Positions 35,501-45,756 of a stretch of 64,000 bases of DNA are shown piece by piece. The notes under the pieces were generated by a model. It was not told the DNA's origin. It saw nothing but the letters and a program-made list of their open reading frames with translations, and did no database searches. Origin of the DNA: Balaenoptera acutorostrata (Eukaryota > Chordata > Mammalia > Artiodactyla > Balaenopteridae); NCBI RefSeq assembly GCF_949987535.1, contig NC_080067.1, positions 45,444,910 through 45,508,909 on the forward strand, written 5' to 3'. The first letter of the stretch is position 1. Each line of letters opens with the position of its first letter. Both the position numbers and the translations under genes were made by a program.

Positions 35501-36053
35501 GCACATGAAAAGCTGCTCAACATCACTAATTATTAGAGAAATGCAAATCAAAACTACAATGAGGTATCACCTCACACCAGTTAGAATGGACATCATCAGA
35601 AAATCTACAAACAACAAATGCTGGAGAGGGTGTGGAGAAAAGGGAACCCTCTTGCACTGTTGGTGGGAATGTAAATTGATACAGCCACGATGGAGAACAA
35701 TATGGAGGTTCCTTAAAAAACTAAAAATAGAATTACCATATGACGCAGCAATCCCACTACTGGGCATATACCCAGAGAAAACCATAATTCAAAAAGACAC
35801 ATGCACCCGAATGTTCATTGCAGCACTATTTACAATAGCCAGGTCATGGAAGCAACCTAAATGCCCATCAACAGACGAATGGATAAAGAAGATGTGGTAC
35901 ATATATACAATGGAATATTACTCAGCCATAAAAAGGAACGAAATTGTGTCATTTGTTGAGACATGGATGGATCTAGAGACTGTCATACAGAGTGAAGTAA
36001 GTCAGAAAGAGAAAAGCAAATATCGTATATTAACACATATATGTGGAACCTAG
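32562..36053 (+). pseudogene. L1-B ORF2 remnant, N-terminally deleted
   Basis: The endonuclease start is deleted, so the catalytic 'QETHF' region is absent; the remnant begins at the 'IYAPN' strand and still shows 'GDFNTS'-type text near 32675. The largest open piece of any kind in the window lies here, 33085-34296 (403 codons), covering the linker and RT fingers and palm ('[11 protein letters not shown]', '[18 protein letters not shown]'). A one-base loss near 34285 ends it. 'FADD' follows in the next piece at 34338-34349. Further pieces are 34350-35060 and 35280-36053, the latter holding the C-terminal '[11 protein letters not shown]'. The conserved phenylalanine of 'DAEKAFDK' is serine. 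Stop TAG at 36051-36053. Confidence 0.88.
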
Positions 36054-36276
36054 AAAAATGGTACTGATGAACCGGTTTGCAGAGCAGAAATAGAGACACA
36101 GATGTAGAGAACAAAAGTATGGGCACCAAGGGGGTAAAGCTGTGGGGGGGTGGGGATGGGGGTGTGATGAATTGGGCGATTGGGATTGACATGTATACAC
36201 TGATGTGTATAAAATTGATGACTAATAAGAACCTGCTTTATAAAAAAATAAATAAAATAAAATTCAAAAAAAAAAA

Positions 36277-37251
36277 GGCAGAAGACCTAAATAGACATTT
36301 CTCCAAAGAGGATATACAGATTGCCAACAAACACATGAAAGGATGCTCAACATCACTAATTATCAGAGAAATGCAAATCAAAACCATAATGAGGTATCAC
36401 CTCACAGCATTCAGAATGGCCATCATCAAAGAATCCACAAACAATAAATGCTGGAGAGGGTGTGGAGAAAAGGGAACCCTCTTGCACTGTTGGTGGGAGT
36501 GTAAATTGATACAGCCACTATGGAGAACAGTATGGAGGTTCCTTAAAAAACTAAAAATAGAACTACCATATGACCCAGCAATCCCACTACTGGGCATATA
36601 CCCTGAGAAAACCATAATTCAAAAAGAGTCATGTACCGCAATGTTCATTGCAGCTCTATTTACGATAGCCAGGACATGGAAGCAACCTAAGTGTCCATCG
36701 ACAGATGAATGGATAAAGAAGATGTGGCACATATATACAATGGAATATTACTCAGCTATAAAAAGAAATGAAATTGATTTATTTGTAGTGAGGTGAATGG
36801 ACCTAGAGTCTGTTGTATAGAGTGAAGTCAGTCAGAAAGAGCAAAACAAATACCATATGCTAACACATATATATGGAATAAAAAAAAAATGGTTCTGATG
36901 AACCAAGGGGCAGGACAGGAATAAAGACACAGACGCAGAGAATGGACTTGAGGACAGGGGGAGGGGGAAGGCTAAGCTGGGATGAAGTAAGAGAGTAGCA
37001 CTGACATATATACACTACCAAGTGTAAAATAGATAGCTAGTGGGAAGCACCTGCATGGCACAGGGAGATCAGCTCGGTGCTTTGCGACCACCTAGAGGGG
37101 TGGGATAAGGAGGGTGGGAGGGAGACACAAGAGGGAGGGGATATGGTGATATACATATGCATATAGTTGATTCACTTTGTTATACAGCAGAAACTAACAC
37201 AACACTGTAAAGCAATTATACTCCAATAAAGATGTTAAAAAAAAAAAAAAA
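36277..37251 (+). mobile_element. L1-C: 5'-truncated LINE-1 abutting L1-B
   Basis: Begins at 'ggcagaagacctaaatagac', 11 bases after the start of the L1-B A run, and holds the C-terminal ORF2 (open to 36796, '[11 protein letters not shown]' near 36494) and a 3' UTR of the bovine-like type ('gatagctagtgggaagcacc', 'ccaataaagatgtt'), different from the L1-B 3' UTR. Ends in an A run at 37236-37251. Target duplication, if any, would be the A tract itself. Confidence 0.92.
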
Positions 37252-37490
37252 GACTACCTGAGTTTGAATGTTATGTCTGCCACTCACTAGCTGTGTGACC
37301 TTTGACAAATTACTTGCCCTCTCTGTGCCTCAGCTTCCTAATCTATAAAATGGGGCTAATAATTTATCTTGTAGGGTTACATGTATAGCATAATATATAT
37401 TCAGTCCTTTAAAAAATACCTAACATATTCTAAGAATTACAAGATTGTTACTTGCTATCATTTTTATTATTATAGTTAATGTTTACATTT
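37252..37490 (+). repeat. MIR SINE, 5' end missing at L1-C junction
   Basis: 'gactacctgagtttgaatg', 'actagctgtgtgacctttga', 'gcctcagcttcctaatctat' and 'aaaatggggctaataattta' are well preserved. It starts about 40 bp into the MIR consensus, exactly at the L1 tail; the missing 5' part is not found on the other side of the L1 block. Confidence 0.88.
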
Positions 37491-38454
37491 ATATAAGCAA
37501 AAGAGAAAAGGTGGAATTTAACCTAAATATGTAGCATCTATTATATGCAGAGTAAAATTGGGGGAAGAAGTTAAGACTATAAATTTTATATAGGTACTTA
37601 GCTTCTGTTTGAACTATTGTAACAAATATGTTATTTTTGCAATTCAAATGACTGAAACTTTTTTTAAGTATAGGAAGAATTTTTTTAATAAAGTGTATCA
37701 GTGAATCTAGAAATTTCAGCACACATTTGAATCTCCCATAGGTGACTAATATAGACAGGCAACCTCCTGGAAACCTTTTATAACAAAGACCATCACTTCG
37801 CCTCTTTGTAAGAGTGCAACTTCCTAAGTAGTTTCACTACCATTATTACTAACAACACACTTGTTTGGTTATTGCCTTAACCACGTTAAGATGCATTTTT
37901 GTCTCAGTAAGTGCACAAAAGGTTTAACAATTTCCATTATCACCTTTCTGAAAAGCAGTTGCAAGGTAAAAGGTAAATTGTATAATTATGAAAGCATTAG
38001 ACACAATTTTCCTTATTACTTTCTATTACTTTTTAGCAAGCAAACTTTTATTTTAAAAAGTCTACCAAAAAGCAAGTTTGAAAGCCTAAAGCATTTTATT
38101 GTAACCTGCTCAAAACATTACCATGAGTAAAAGAACAGTACACCTGTTACAGTTTAAGAGGCTACATTTTACTTAAATGTGTTTTTGTTGCTTTCTTGTA
38201 AAGTTGGCCCTTATTTACTTAAGAGAAGCAATTTATTCAGGCTACCATCTTCATTAGTATCTGGTAGAATCCTCAAGAAATTTATTGAGCATTACTGGAG
38301 GAAAATTTTTATTTGCATTTATTATTTTTTGCTGAGGCAGTTATAGGTGGTCTTTAATACATTTAATGTAGTGATAGCCTTATTAAGAAGTACGTACACT
38401 TAAAAGGAAAAAGAAACCCAACAAAGTCACTACTAATTTTCAGGTTTTGAAACC
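37491..38454. other. Unique AT-rich sequence
   Basis: No gene or repeat recognised. Contains a POU-octamer-like 'atttgcattta' near 38312. Confidence 0.4.
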
Positions 38455-38712
38455 TGCTCTGTGCTTTCACTGGGTGTCTGCCAGGGCTGGTCCCTGGCCC
38501 TGGGAAGCTCAAATCCTAATGAGGGAAAAATGAGGAAGTAGATACATAAACAAGCCCATTGCAGCCTATAAGTGTCATGAAGGACATACTAGGGGTGACA
38601 AGGGAAAGTGACCACAGGGATGGGGGGAAGGGTGTGCAATGATGGTGGCCAGGAGACCTTTCAGAGAAAATGACATCTGAGCTGAAGCCTGAAGTCACAG
38701 CAAAAACAAGGT
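38455..38712 (-). repeat. L2 LINE 3' end
   Basis: 'ctgccagggctggtccctgg', 'aggagacctttcagagaaaa' and 'tgacatctgagctgaagcc' are antisense L2. Confidence 0.7.
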
Positions 38713-38811
38713 GGGGGTGGGGAGGGTGATCTTTAAAGCTTAACTCTTGAGGGTTAGCTTCTAATGATCACTAAATTCTTACCTCTACAAAAATGATCAG
38801 AGTCTAATTTC

Positions 38812-39269
38812 TTTTTTTTCTTTTTTCTTTTTTGTTGTTGTTGTTGTGTTAAACAGCAAACAAAAAAGTTTGGAGAAGACATGTTTATATTCAAATAGAT
38901 AAGCAAAAATAAAACAACACAATGATTTAGTTATGAAATTCAGAAATACAGACAGCTCTGCTTTTTTTTTAATTTAATTTTATTTATTTTTTATATAGCA
39001 TGTTCTTATTAGTTATCTATTTTATACATATTAGTGTATACATGTCAATCCCAATCTCCCACTTCATCCCACCACCACCCCCCTGTTGCTTTCCCCCCTT
39101 GGTGTCCATACGTTTGTTCTCTACATCTGTGTCTCAATTTCTGCCCCGCAAACCGGTTCATCTGCACCATTTTTCTAGGTTCCACACGTATGCGTTAATA
39201 TACGATATTTGTTTTTCTCTTTCTGACTTACTTCACTCTGTATGACAGTCTCTAGATGCATCCACGTCT
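38812..39269 (-). mobile_element. L1-E: truncated L1 tail with probable 3' transduction
   Basis: Antisense L1 ORF2 end and 3' UTR (39269 down to 38962; 'gcaaaccggttcatctgc'), ending in an A-rich tract. Read on the minus strand, about 113 bp of non-L1 sequence follows (38961-38849) and then a second A-rich tail (38848-38812, now (AAC)n and A/G runs). TSDs 'cagagtctaatttc' (38798-38811) and 'cagaatctaatttc' (39270-39283) differ by one base and enclose the whole unit, so the extra 113 bp moved with the L1. Confidence 0.82.
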
Positions 39270-39283
39270 CAGAATCTAATTTC

Positions 39284-39634
39284 AAATTTTGCTGAAGAAG
39301 TCTAAAACATACCATTGTATGTTCTTGGAAAATTATTTTTAATACTTGGTGTCAGTCACTATTTCCTGCTTTTATCTCTCTTAAATTATAGGATTTCGTT
39401 CTGTAAATTGCTAACATAAATAATTAGGAAGATAGTCCTAATCAAACGACTAAAGATGTCAGAGCAACTCCCCACTTCTGCTTCTGAGCTACCTTCTGAG
39501 TTAGGGTATGTTAACAGGAGTGGATAATGAACCACTTTTTTCCATCTGACACCACGCTCTTGCCGACCGTGGCCTCACTCCCCCGCTCTTGTTCTCTAGT
39601 GCACTGTCCCTACTCCCTCAGATTCAGCCTCCAG
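39284..39634. other. Unique sequence
   Basis: No repeat or gene recognised. Confidence 0.4.
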
Positions 39635-39637
39635 TTT

Positions 39638-39775
39638 TCATTAGTTATTTGGCTCTGCAGACCCACTGAACTTGCTGGGTCACCTTGGACCCCAGTTTCC
39701 TCATCTATAAATTTAGGTGGTTGGCCCAGATTATCTCTAAAGTCCCTTTCAGTTCTAACAGTTTACGGTCCACAA
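39638..39775 (+). repeat. MIR3-like SINE
   Basis: 'gggtcaccttggaccccag', 'tttcctcatctataaattta' and 'tttcagttctaacagttt' follow the MIR3 3' half. Confidence 0.72.
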
Positions 39776-40303
39776 TTCACGGTCTACAACCCCCGCCCTC
39801 CCCCCAACCCCCAGTCAGATGATCAGTTGAGCCTCCGCCTCTGTCCTCCCTGAGGGCATGGCCTGTATGTGTCCATGTGCCTGTGAACTGACGATACAGG
39901 TCTGCGTGAAGTGGGGAAGGGAAGCAGGTAGAAGGTGGGGCTGAGTGTATGTGAGTTCCAGGGAGGTAAGAGGAAGAAGTAAGGGTCCGTGTGGTTTAGA
40001 GTGTGGGAATGGATGAAGTTACAGGACACTCCAATTTCAATTACTGTCTCCTCAAAAAATGAAGCTACTTTACAGCATGGTCTATGACTTTATTTTCAGC
40101 AACAAAATTCCTCATAAATCATGCAAAGACAATCTGCACACATTCAAAGTGACACACTGATTTGTCACCAGTGACAGCAGTGCTGACCAGAAATGGTGAG
40201 CCCAGCCATGTCCTTCTGTCCTTTATGTCACTTCAGTGCCCACTAACTGCCTCCATTCATAAAACAGGAAGACTGTGCTGCCAGTCATGTATATTCCCTG
40301 CTC
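39776..40303. other. Unique sequence
   Basis: No gene or repeat recognised; a C-rich tract 'ccccgccctccccccaac' is at about 39788-39806. Confidence 0.4.
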
Positions 40304-40304
40304 A

Positions 40305-40520
40305 GGGCAGTGCAATATAGTAGTTAAGAGGATGGGTTCTGGGTTCAAATCCTGACTCTACCACTTATATACTGTATGACCTTGAGCAAGAGATTTCAGC
40401 TCTCAGAATCTGAGCTTCCTCATCTTTAAGATGGGAATGACAATTACATCTATTTCATAGGTTTTATGGAAATCGACTCTAAAATATATGGCATAAAACT
40501 ATTTTTATTAGCCTGTTCAA
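40305..40520 (+). repeat. MIR SINE, well preserved
   Basis: 'tagtagttaagaggatgggt', 'aaatcctgactctaccac', 'tgaccttgagcaagagattt' and 'cttcctcatctttaagatgg' run in MIR order over about 215 bp. Confidence 0.88.
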
Positions 40521-40529
40521 GTCTCAATT

Positions 40530-40660
40530 GTAAGGTAATGTCTTCATTTTGCAGATGAGAAAACTGTGCATTTTAAAACTCAGAGAAGTTTGTAAACTGC
40601 CCAGTCACACAGCATCAGAGAGTCGGGGTCAGAATTGCAAGCCAGGTCTTCTGCTCCAGA
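40530..40660 (-). repeat. MIR SINE, opposite orientation
   Basis: 'attttgcagatgagaaaact', 'ctgcccagtcacacagc' and 'gtcagaattgcaagccagg' are antisense MIR. It lies tail-to-tail with the preceding MIR. Confidence 0.8.
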
Positions 40661-41584
40661 GCTGTCTCCCCTCCACACAGCCCCTGTGTCCCCATGTGTT
40701 CACTTACCTGCTTCCAGTGACATCTGGGGACCTTTGAGTCACGTGGCCTACCCTATCGTGCTCACAGCATGTGAGTGGGTGGGGTCCTTCCTTGAGCACA
40801 CTGCCGATCTTGAGTGTACCAAATAAACCACTAGAAGCATAATGGATTCCCCCTGTATAACCACAGAAGCCTACACATAGTTAAAAGAGCCAGAAACATT
40901 ACATCAATTATTTTGGCTGAAATAAACTTTGAGGAGATTAGGAATCACTAAGAGAGAGATACAAGTGACCATTCTCAAACGAAGATGGTGCTAATAGACA
41001 GTGTAAGACACAGATCAATGACCTCCACCATTACCCCAGCCCTACCTGACTGCCCAGGTCAGCCGCCGAAGCGCATTAATGGCTCTCTCTGGGCTTGTTC
41101 ATGGCAGCCACTGTGGTGTTCATTTACTTTAGCCTTTATGTAATTAGCTCACAGATATTATTAGACGGTGATAATGTACACGTACATCACGCTCCGTTTA
41201 CAGGCTTGTAGTTAAGGCCATTAGTCATGCTCCGTGTGACTACAACCAAATCTGTCACAGAGTCTAAACTGACCATTAAATCCACAAGTGGAGAGGATAA
41301 TTTAAATGATAATAAAAGGCAACCGGTTTAGATTTTGATTTTATTGACAGAAGTTTCCTGCTGCCTGAGTGTCATTTAACTCTTCAGGAAACAGTGCTGC
41401 GGGTCCTGAACCCTTCAGTTGTCAGTGCAACAGTCGGGATTAAAAGACATATCAGCCACCTGCGTTGGCTTATTATAGATTAGATGGTGAATTGGTTATT
41501 ATTTTTGTTGCAAAATAAACTATTCCAAACTTTGAAAAAAGAGAGATACTGACCTCCTGAAGACAAGCTAATTGTGAGATCTGA
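40661..41584. other. Unique sequence; candidate conserved noncoding element at about 41030-41480
   Basis: No repeat or frame. Motif-dense: 'gcattaatgg', 'gtaattagctcacag', 'aatttaaatgataataaaa' and 'ggcttattatagattag'. Its composition and lack of repeats resemble developmental enhancers, but only comparative data could show this. Confidence 0.4.
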
Positions 41585-41603
41585 TTTTAAATTAATAAGT
41601 GTC

Positions 41604-41922
41604 GGACTTCCCTGGTGGCACAGTGGTTAAGAATCTGCCTGCCAATGCAGGGGACACAGGTTCGAGCCCTAGTCCGGGAAGATCCCACATGCTGCGGAGC
41701 AACTGAGCCCGTGAGCCACAACTACTGAGCCCGTGTGCCACAACTACCGAAGCCCGCATGCCTAGAACCCGTGCTCCACAACAAGAGAAGCCACTGCAAT
41801 GAGAAGCCCGCACACCACAGCAAAGAGTAGCCCCCACTCGCCACAACTAGAGAAAGCCCGTGCGCAGAAACGAAGACCCAACACAGCCAAAAATAAATAT
41901 AAATAAATAAATAAATTTATTT
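41604..41922 (+). mobile_element. CHR-2 SINE
   Basis: Starts 'gacttccctggtggcacag', B box 'aggttcgagccctag' near 41659, ends (aaat)n. Flanks 'ttttaaattaataagtgtc' at 41585-41603 and a close relative at 41921-41939 form an imperfect target duplication. Its middle is shorter than in the 45-kb copy but longer than in the 16.1-kb copy, so it looks like an intermediate-length form. Confidence 0.9.
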
Positions 41923-41944
41923 TTAACAATTAATGTGTCATCAA

Positions 41945-42688
41945 TGGGAAAGAAGCAACTGAAAGGATTTAGGGAACACTTGGAGACGCATTATGTGGAT
42001 GCAGTTACTGTGGTGATGGGCCTGTTCTCCAGAAGACAGAAGCTGGAACCCAGGACAGGCACGAGGAATCAGGAAGTCCCGTCAAAGGCCATTTTGCTTC
42101 CAGCATTGTCCTAGCAGAATCGGTGGCTTCTGAGCTAATTTGCCACCAAAGTCTGGCAAATGTTCCAAGAGTGATGCCTGGCCCACTTCCTCCCACAGTT
42201 AGTTACCTAGAAGGGGCAGCAGAGTGCCTATCAGTATGGAGAGGAGGTGAACAAGAGTCCTGATGGGAGATGTGTGAATTGTTTCATAAAACTCTGCAGT
42301 TCCTAATACTGACATTCTATCTGATTCAGAAAGAAGACATGATATCTGCCTTTTTCATAGTCTCCCTTCCATGACTCTGATGCCCAGAATGCAGCATTGT
42401 GGAGTCATTCCAACTCTGAGTATGAGGAGCAGGGATTAGATTCTCAAGTCAATGAGAAAGGTGGGAAACGGCAAACATTAAAAATAACTGTTGAAAAATC
42501 CCTTAAATAGCAAATCAAGTACAGTGCACCAATTTTTATATATTCTGTTCAGATATTCGTATCATATTAAACTTTGAGAACACCTGAGATACATTAAAGG
42601 AAGGAATGATGCCCTGAGTTTACTTGCTTCCAGAATACCTCGCTCCTAATGGTCCTGCTGGTTTCTTCCCATCTTCCCTGATGCTTAT
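41945..42688. other. Unique sequence, no gene recognised
   Basis: No repeat family or coding signal identified. Confidence 0.4.
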
Positions 42689-42689
42689 A

Positions 42690-43080
42690 AGTTGGCCTGT
42701 CCCCAGTTAAGTCCTTGAGCCTCTGTTCTTATCTGTACACACTCACTCCCTTGAGGATCTGATCCAGTCTCATGGCTTTAAACCCATCCACATGCTGACT
42801 ACTTTCAAACAGTCATCTTCAGCCCCTCAGACATTTCATCCAAAAGCCCAGATTCACACATCCAACTGTTTAATCAACACCTCCACTAGATGTTTACCTG
42901 GCATATCAAGCACACCCAAAACCAAACTTCTAATCTTTTCCCTATGAACTTGTTCTTCCTATAATTGTTTCGATTTCATTGAATAATTCCATTTTAGTTG
43001 CATGAGCCAAATACCAGTCATTCCTAGTTGGCATTTCCTGCTATCTCATGCCTTTGGGCTCGGTTAAGGATCCCTAATAC
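42690..43080 (+). repeat. L2 LINE, ORF2-region fragment
   Basis: Sense L2 coding sequence: 'gatctgatccagtctcatgg', 'acatccaactgtttaatcaa', 'cacctccactagatgtttac' and 'aaaaccaaacttctaatc' (the 'KTELLI'-type stretch of the RT C-terminal side). No open frame. Confidence 0.6.
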
Positions 43081-44219
43081 TGCAATGATCCAGTTGATCG
43101 TAGTAAAGAGCTCCATGAGGACAGAGCCCACTCCTGTCGTGCTTTCTGTTGTGTGCCAGTGCAAGAGCTGGTACAGGATGGGCAAGTAGGAAACTCATCA
43201 GAGGAGGGAGATTGCTGGAGAATGAGTGAAAAGATCCTTGGGATGAGTCTGGGTACTCAGCATATCCAAATGGTGCATCTTTTTTTTTTTAATGGTTATG
43301 AGCCTGTTGCAAATGGATGAGATATTTACCCACGTGGCACTGCTCCAAGCACTGTCAAACCACGTGGCTTCCTTTCCAAGTGCCATCGTGTTCCTAGTAG
43401 GATTGTTCACAACAGCCCCCTTAAACAGGTACAATTTTCAGGGCCTACTTCACTGAACATTCAGTACTTCTAAAATTGTGCTAAGAAGACTGAAAATGGT
43501 GAACTAAAAATATAAAAATAATATCCTGTTAATGAATCATGATGCCTTTTTGTGGTGCTTCATGATCTTAAAAAATCTGAGAAGGCTAGACGAAGGAAAG
43601 TGATGACATATTAATGATTTCAAATGTGTGCTAGAATTGACAGAACAGAAAGTAGCATGAATAATTCAAATAAGACACCAACTTTTTTTCCCTTCTTGCA
43701 AAAGTTTGAAGCATGAAAAACGGGGGAGGGCAGCCTCTGAATAGACGGAATTATATATTGTGTTGTCCAGTGATCGCCTTGCTTTTGGAGGGTTAACTCA
43801 AGTTCAAGCAACACAGGACACCATCTAGTCATTTTGAGGGGATTATATTGAAATCTTTTGACACCACATTTCGTTCCTTCTGACTCTGGCAGCTGCTGGG
43901 GAGTGTTAAGACTGAATGTTTGATGCCCAGTGAATTAAAGTCTATTTTTGAACTCAAATCTCCAAATCCTGAAGGAATGGTCACTGAGAAGAAAGGAAAG
44001 CAGGAAACAGTACTGAGGGCAGCTGGTTTAGTGTACTCTCTCCTTATCTCCGCCACGCAAACGAAGATGGGAATCGGATATGAAATGGTCTCAAAGGAAG
44101 CTCGGTGTATGCTTGATGACTGGGAGGAGACCAGGAATAAAAGCTGACACAGCTACCTTTTCGCTTTAATGCCTTTTCTCCAGTGTCTTTTTTCCTTAAA
44201 CTGCTTTTGAAAACATAGC
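43081..44219. other. Unique sequence, no gene recognised
   Basis: About 1.1 kb. Frames of 70-78 codons on both strands, no domain. T run at about 43280-43290. Confidence 0.4.
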
Positions 44220-44299
44220 TGTAGCATACTAAAGAGGAGCCATTTATTTCAGCTGTGCATAGATTGTCATGACTTAATATGCATACGATTGAGTTTCTA

Positions 44300-44400
44300 T
44301 TAAATCAATATGATATACATTTCATATATATGTATATATACACATACACGCATATGCATATAACATATACATGCACACATATAATAAATATATTTTGACA
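44300..44400. repeat. AT-rich TA/CA microsatellite
   Basis: 'catatatatgtatatatac' and 'acatacacgcatatgcata' repeat units over about 100 bp, imperfect. Confidence 0.7.
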
Positions 44401-44690
44401 GTGCAGGAAAAAAATATTTTAAAAGAAACTTTTGTGAGTATACTCAAGGCACTAATTAAACAGGAATGAGGATTTAAGTGATTAGGGCAAGACTAAACTT
44501 CAGGAAGATCATGAATTTACTGTTTTCTTTCAGTAACTGTAGAGAAGATAACTCAATAGGTGCTTGAGTCAACCCATACATTATCTGCCGCAGGTTGTCT
44601 GAGAAATTGGCCCAAAAGGATTCAAAGAAAGGGAATAGTAGAGAAATCAGCCCACAGAATCAGGCAGCAGTCTGCAGCTGGGAAAAGGGA
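44401..44690. other. Unique sequence
   Basis: Nothing recognisable. Confidence 0.35.
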
Positions 44691-44691
44691 A

Positions 44692-44785
44692 ATCCATCCA
44701 TCCATCCATCCACTCACCCACCCACCTATCTACTTATCTACCTATCCATCTACCCACCCACCCATCTACCCATGTATCCATTCAT
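44692..44785 (+). repeat. (ATCC)n/(ACCC)n microsatellite
   Basis: 'atccatccatccatccatcc' leading into ACCC and ATCT variants. It grades into the L2 3' end, whose antisense '(ATTC)n' tail probably seeded it. Confidence 0.9.
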
Positions 44786-44970
44786 ACAGTGAGTGTATAC
44801 TAATGTTAGACACTGTGCAGAGTGCTGTGGATATGAAATAAAACCCAGAACCCCTCACTTTACTGAGCTCTCAGCCCAGTGGGTGAGAGAAACAAGGAAA
44901 CCCAGACTCTGGGTGCCATCTGCTGAGCTATGACAAGGCAGGAGTAGGGGGCTCTGGGTATATAGAGAGG
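44780..44970 (-). repeat. L2 LINE 3' end
   Basis: 'gtgagtgtatactaatgtta', 'gacactgtgcagagtgctg' and 'ctcactttactgagctctca' are antisense L2 3' UTR. Confidence 0.7.
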
Positions 44971-44984
44971 GGGTAACTATTTTT

Positions 44985-45334
44985 TTTTTAACTTATTTAT
45001 TTTATTTTATCTTTGGCTGCTTTGGTTCTTCGTTGCTGTGCACTACTTTCTCTAGTTGCGGCGAGCGGGGGCTATTCTTTGTTGTGGTGCGCGGGCTTCT
45101 CATTATGGTGGCTTCTCTTGTTGCGGAGCACAGGCTCTAGGCGCACAGGCTTCAGTAGTTGTGGCACACGGGCTCAGTAGCTGTGGCTCGTGGGCTCTAG
45201 AGTGCAGGCTCAGTAGTTGTGGCGCACGGGCTTAGTTGCTCCACGGCATGTGGGATCTTCCCAGACCAGGGCTCGAACCCGTGTCCCCTGCATTGGCAGG
45301 CGGATTCTTAACCACGGCGCCACCAGGGAAGCCC
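44985..45334 (-). mobile_element. CHR-2 SINE, long form
   Basis: Antisense, full length. Head 'gcgccaccagggaagccc' at the right, B box antisense at 'gctcgaacccgtg', T-rich tail at the left. TSDs at about 44970-44984 and 45335-45350 read 'ggggtaactatttt' and 'gggagtaactactttt', imperfect. Confidence 0.92.
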
Positions 45335-45654
45335 GGGAGTAACTACTTTTCATCAAAAAGTCATCTGAGATTTCAGATTTCAAGAGTCAGAGCACCTTTC
45401 TGTAAGGATTAAACTACGTGAAAACTGAATTTCCTATTTTATTTTCTTATTTACACCAGATAACTTATATAATAGTTTTTATGCATTTTAGAGGCACTTT
45501 CCATATAGGTATTTCTCCATATATTAAGAACTGACATAAATATTTTTTCACGCTCATGCCCAGCTATGTGTAAATTATAGGAATAAATTTTGTTAAACAT
45601 CTTATACATTGTTTAAAAATAGACTGTGTCCATAATCAAATAACATTTTCAAAT

Positions 45655-45756
45655 TTTTAAACTAAGCGCCTACTATGTGCCAAGTCTGTACCAGAAAGTT
45701 TCACAGTCATATTGCAAAAGTCCAGTGAAGAAAATATTGTGATCCTGATTTACAAA
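45655..45756 (-). repeat. MIR, first half (split)
   Basis: 'agcgcctactatgtgccaag', 'gtttcacagtcatattgc' and 'gatcctgatttacaaa' are antisense MIR. The continuation is beyond the AT microsatellite at 46050. Confidence 0.72.

Larger units (their letters stand above)
31848..36276 (+). mobile_element. L1-B: LINE-1 with internal deletion of ORF1
   Basis: Starts 'ttcaagatggcagag' like L1-A, follows the 5' UTR to about 32561, then jumps directly to mid-endonuclease ORF2 sequence ('tataacaattataaatat'). Relative to L1-A this removes about 1.47 kb (L1-A 4748 to about 6220), taking all of ORF1 and the N-terminus of ORF2. ORF2 then runs to 36053, and the 3' UTR ends in an A run at 36266-36276. No target duplication is evident, and L1-C abuts the tail. 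Confidence 0.92.

Noticed and set aside
38812..38848. The T-rich and (GTT)n stretch as an independent microsatellite
   Set aside because: It lies just inside the L1-E target duplication and is better explained as the degraded second poly(A) tail of the insertion.
44692..44785. A CRISPR-like array of short repeats
   Set aside because: Units are contiguous tetranucleotides without spacers, and the genome is mammalian.
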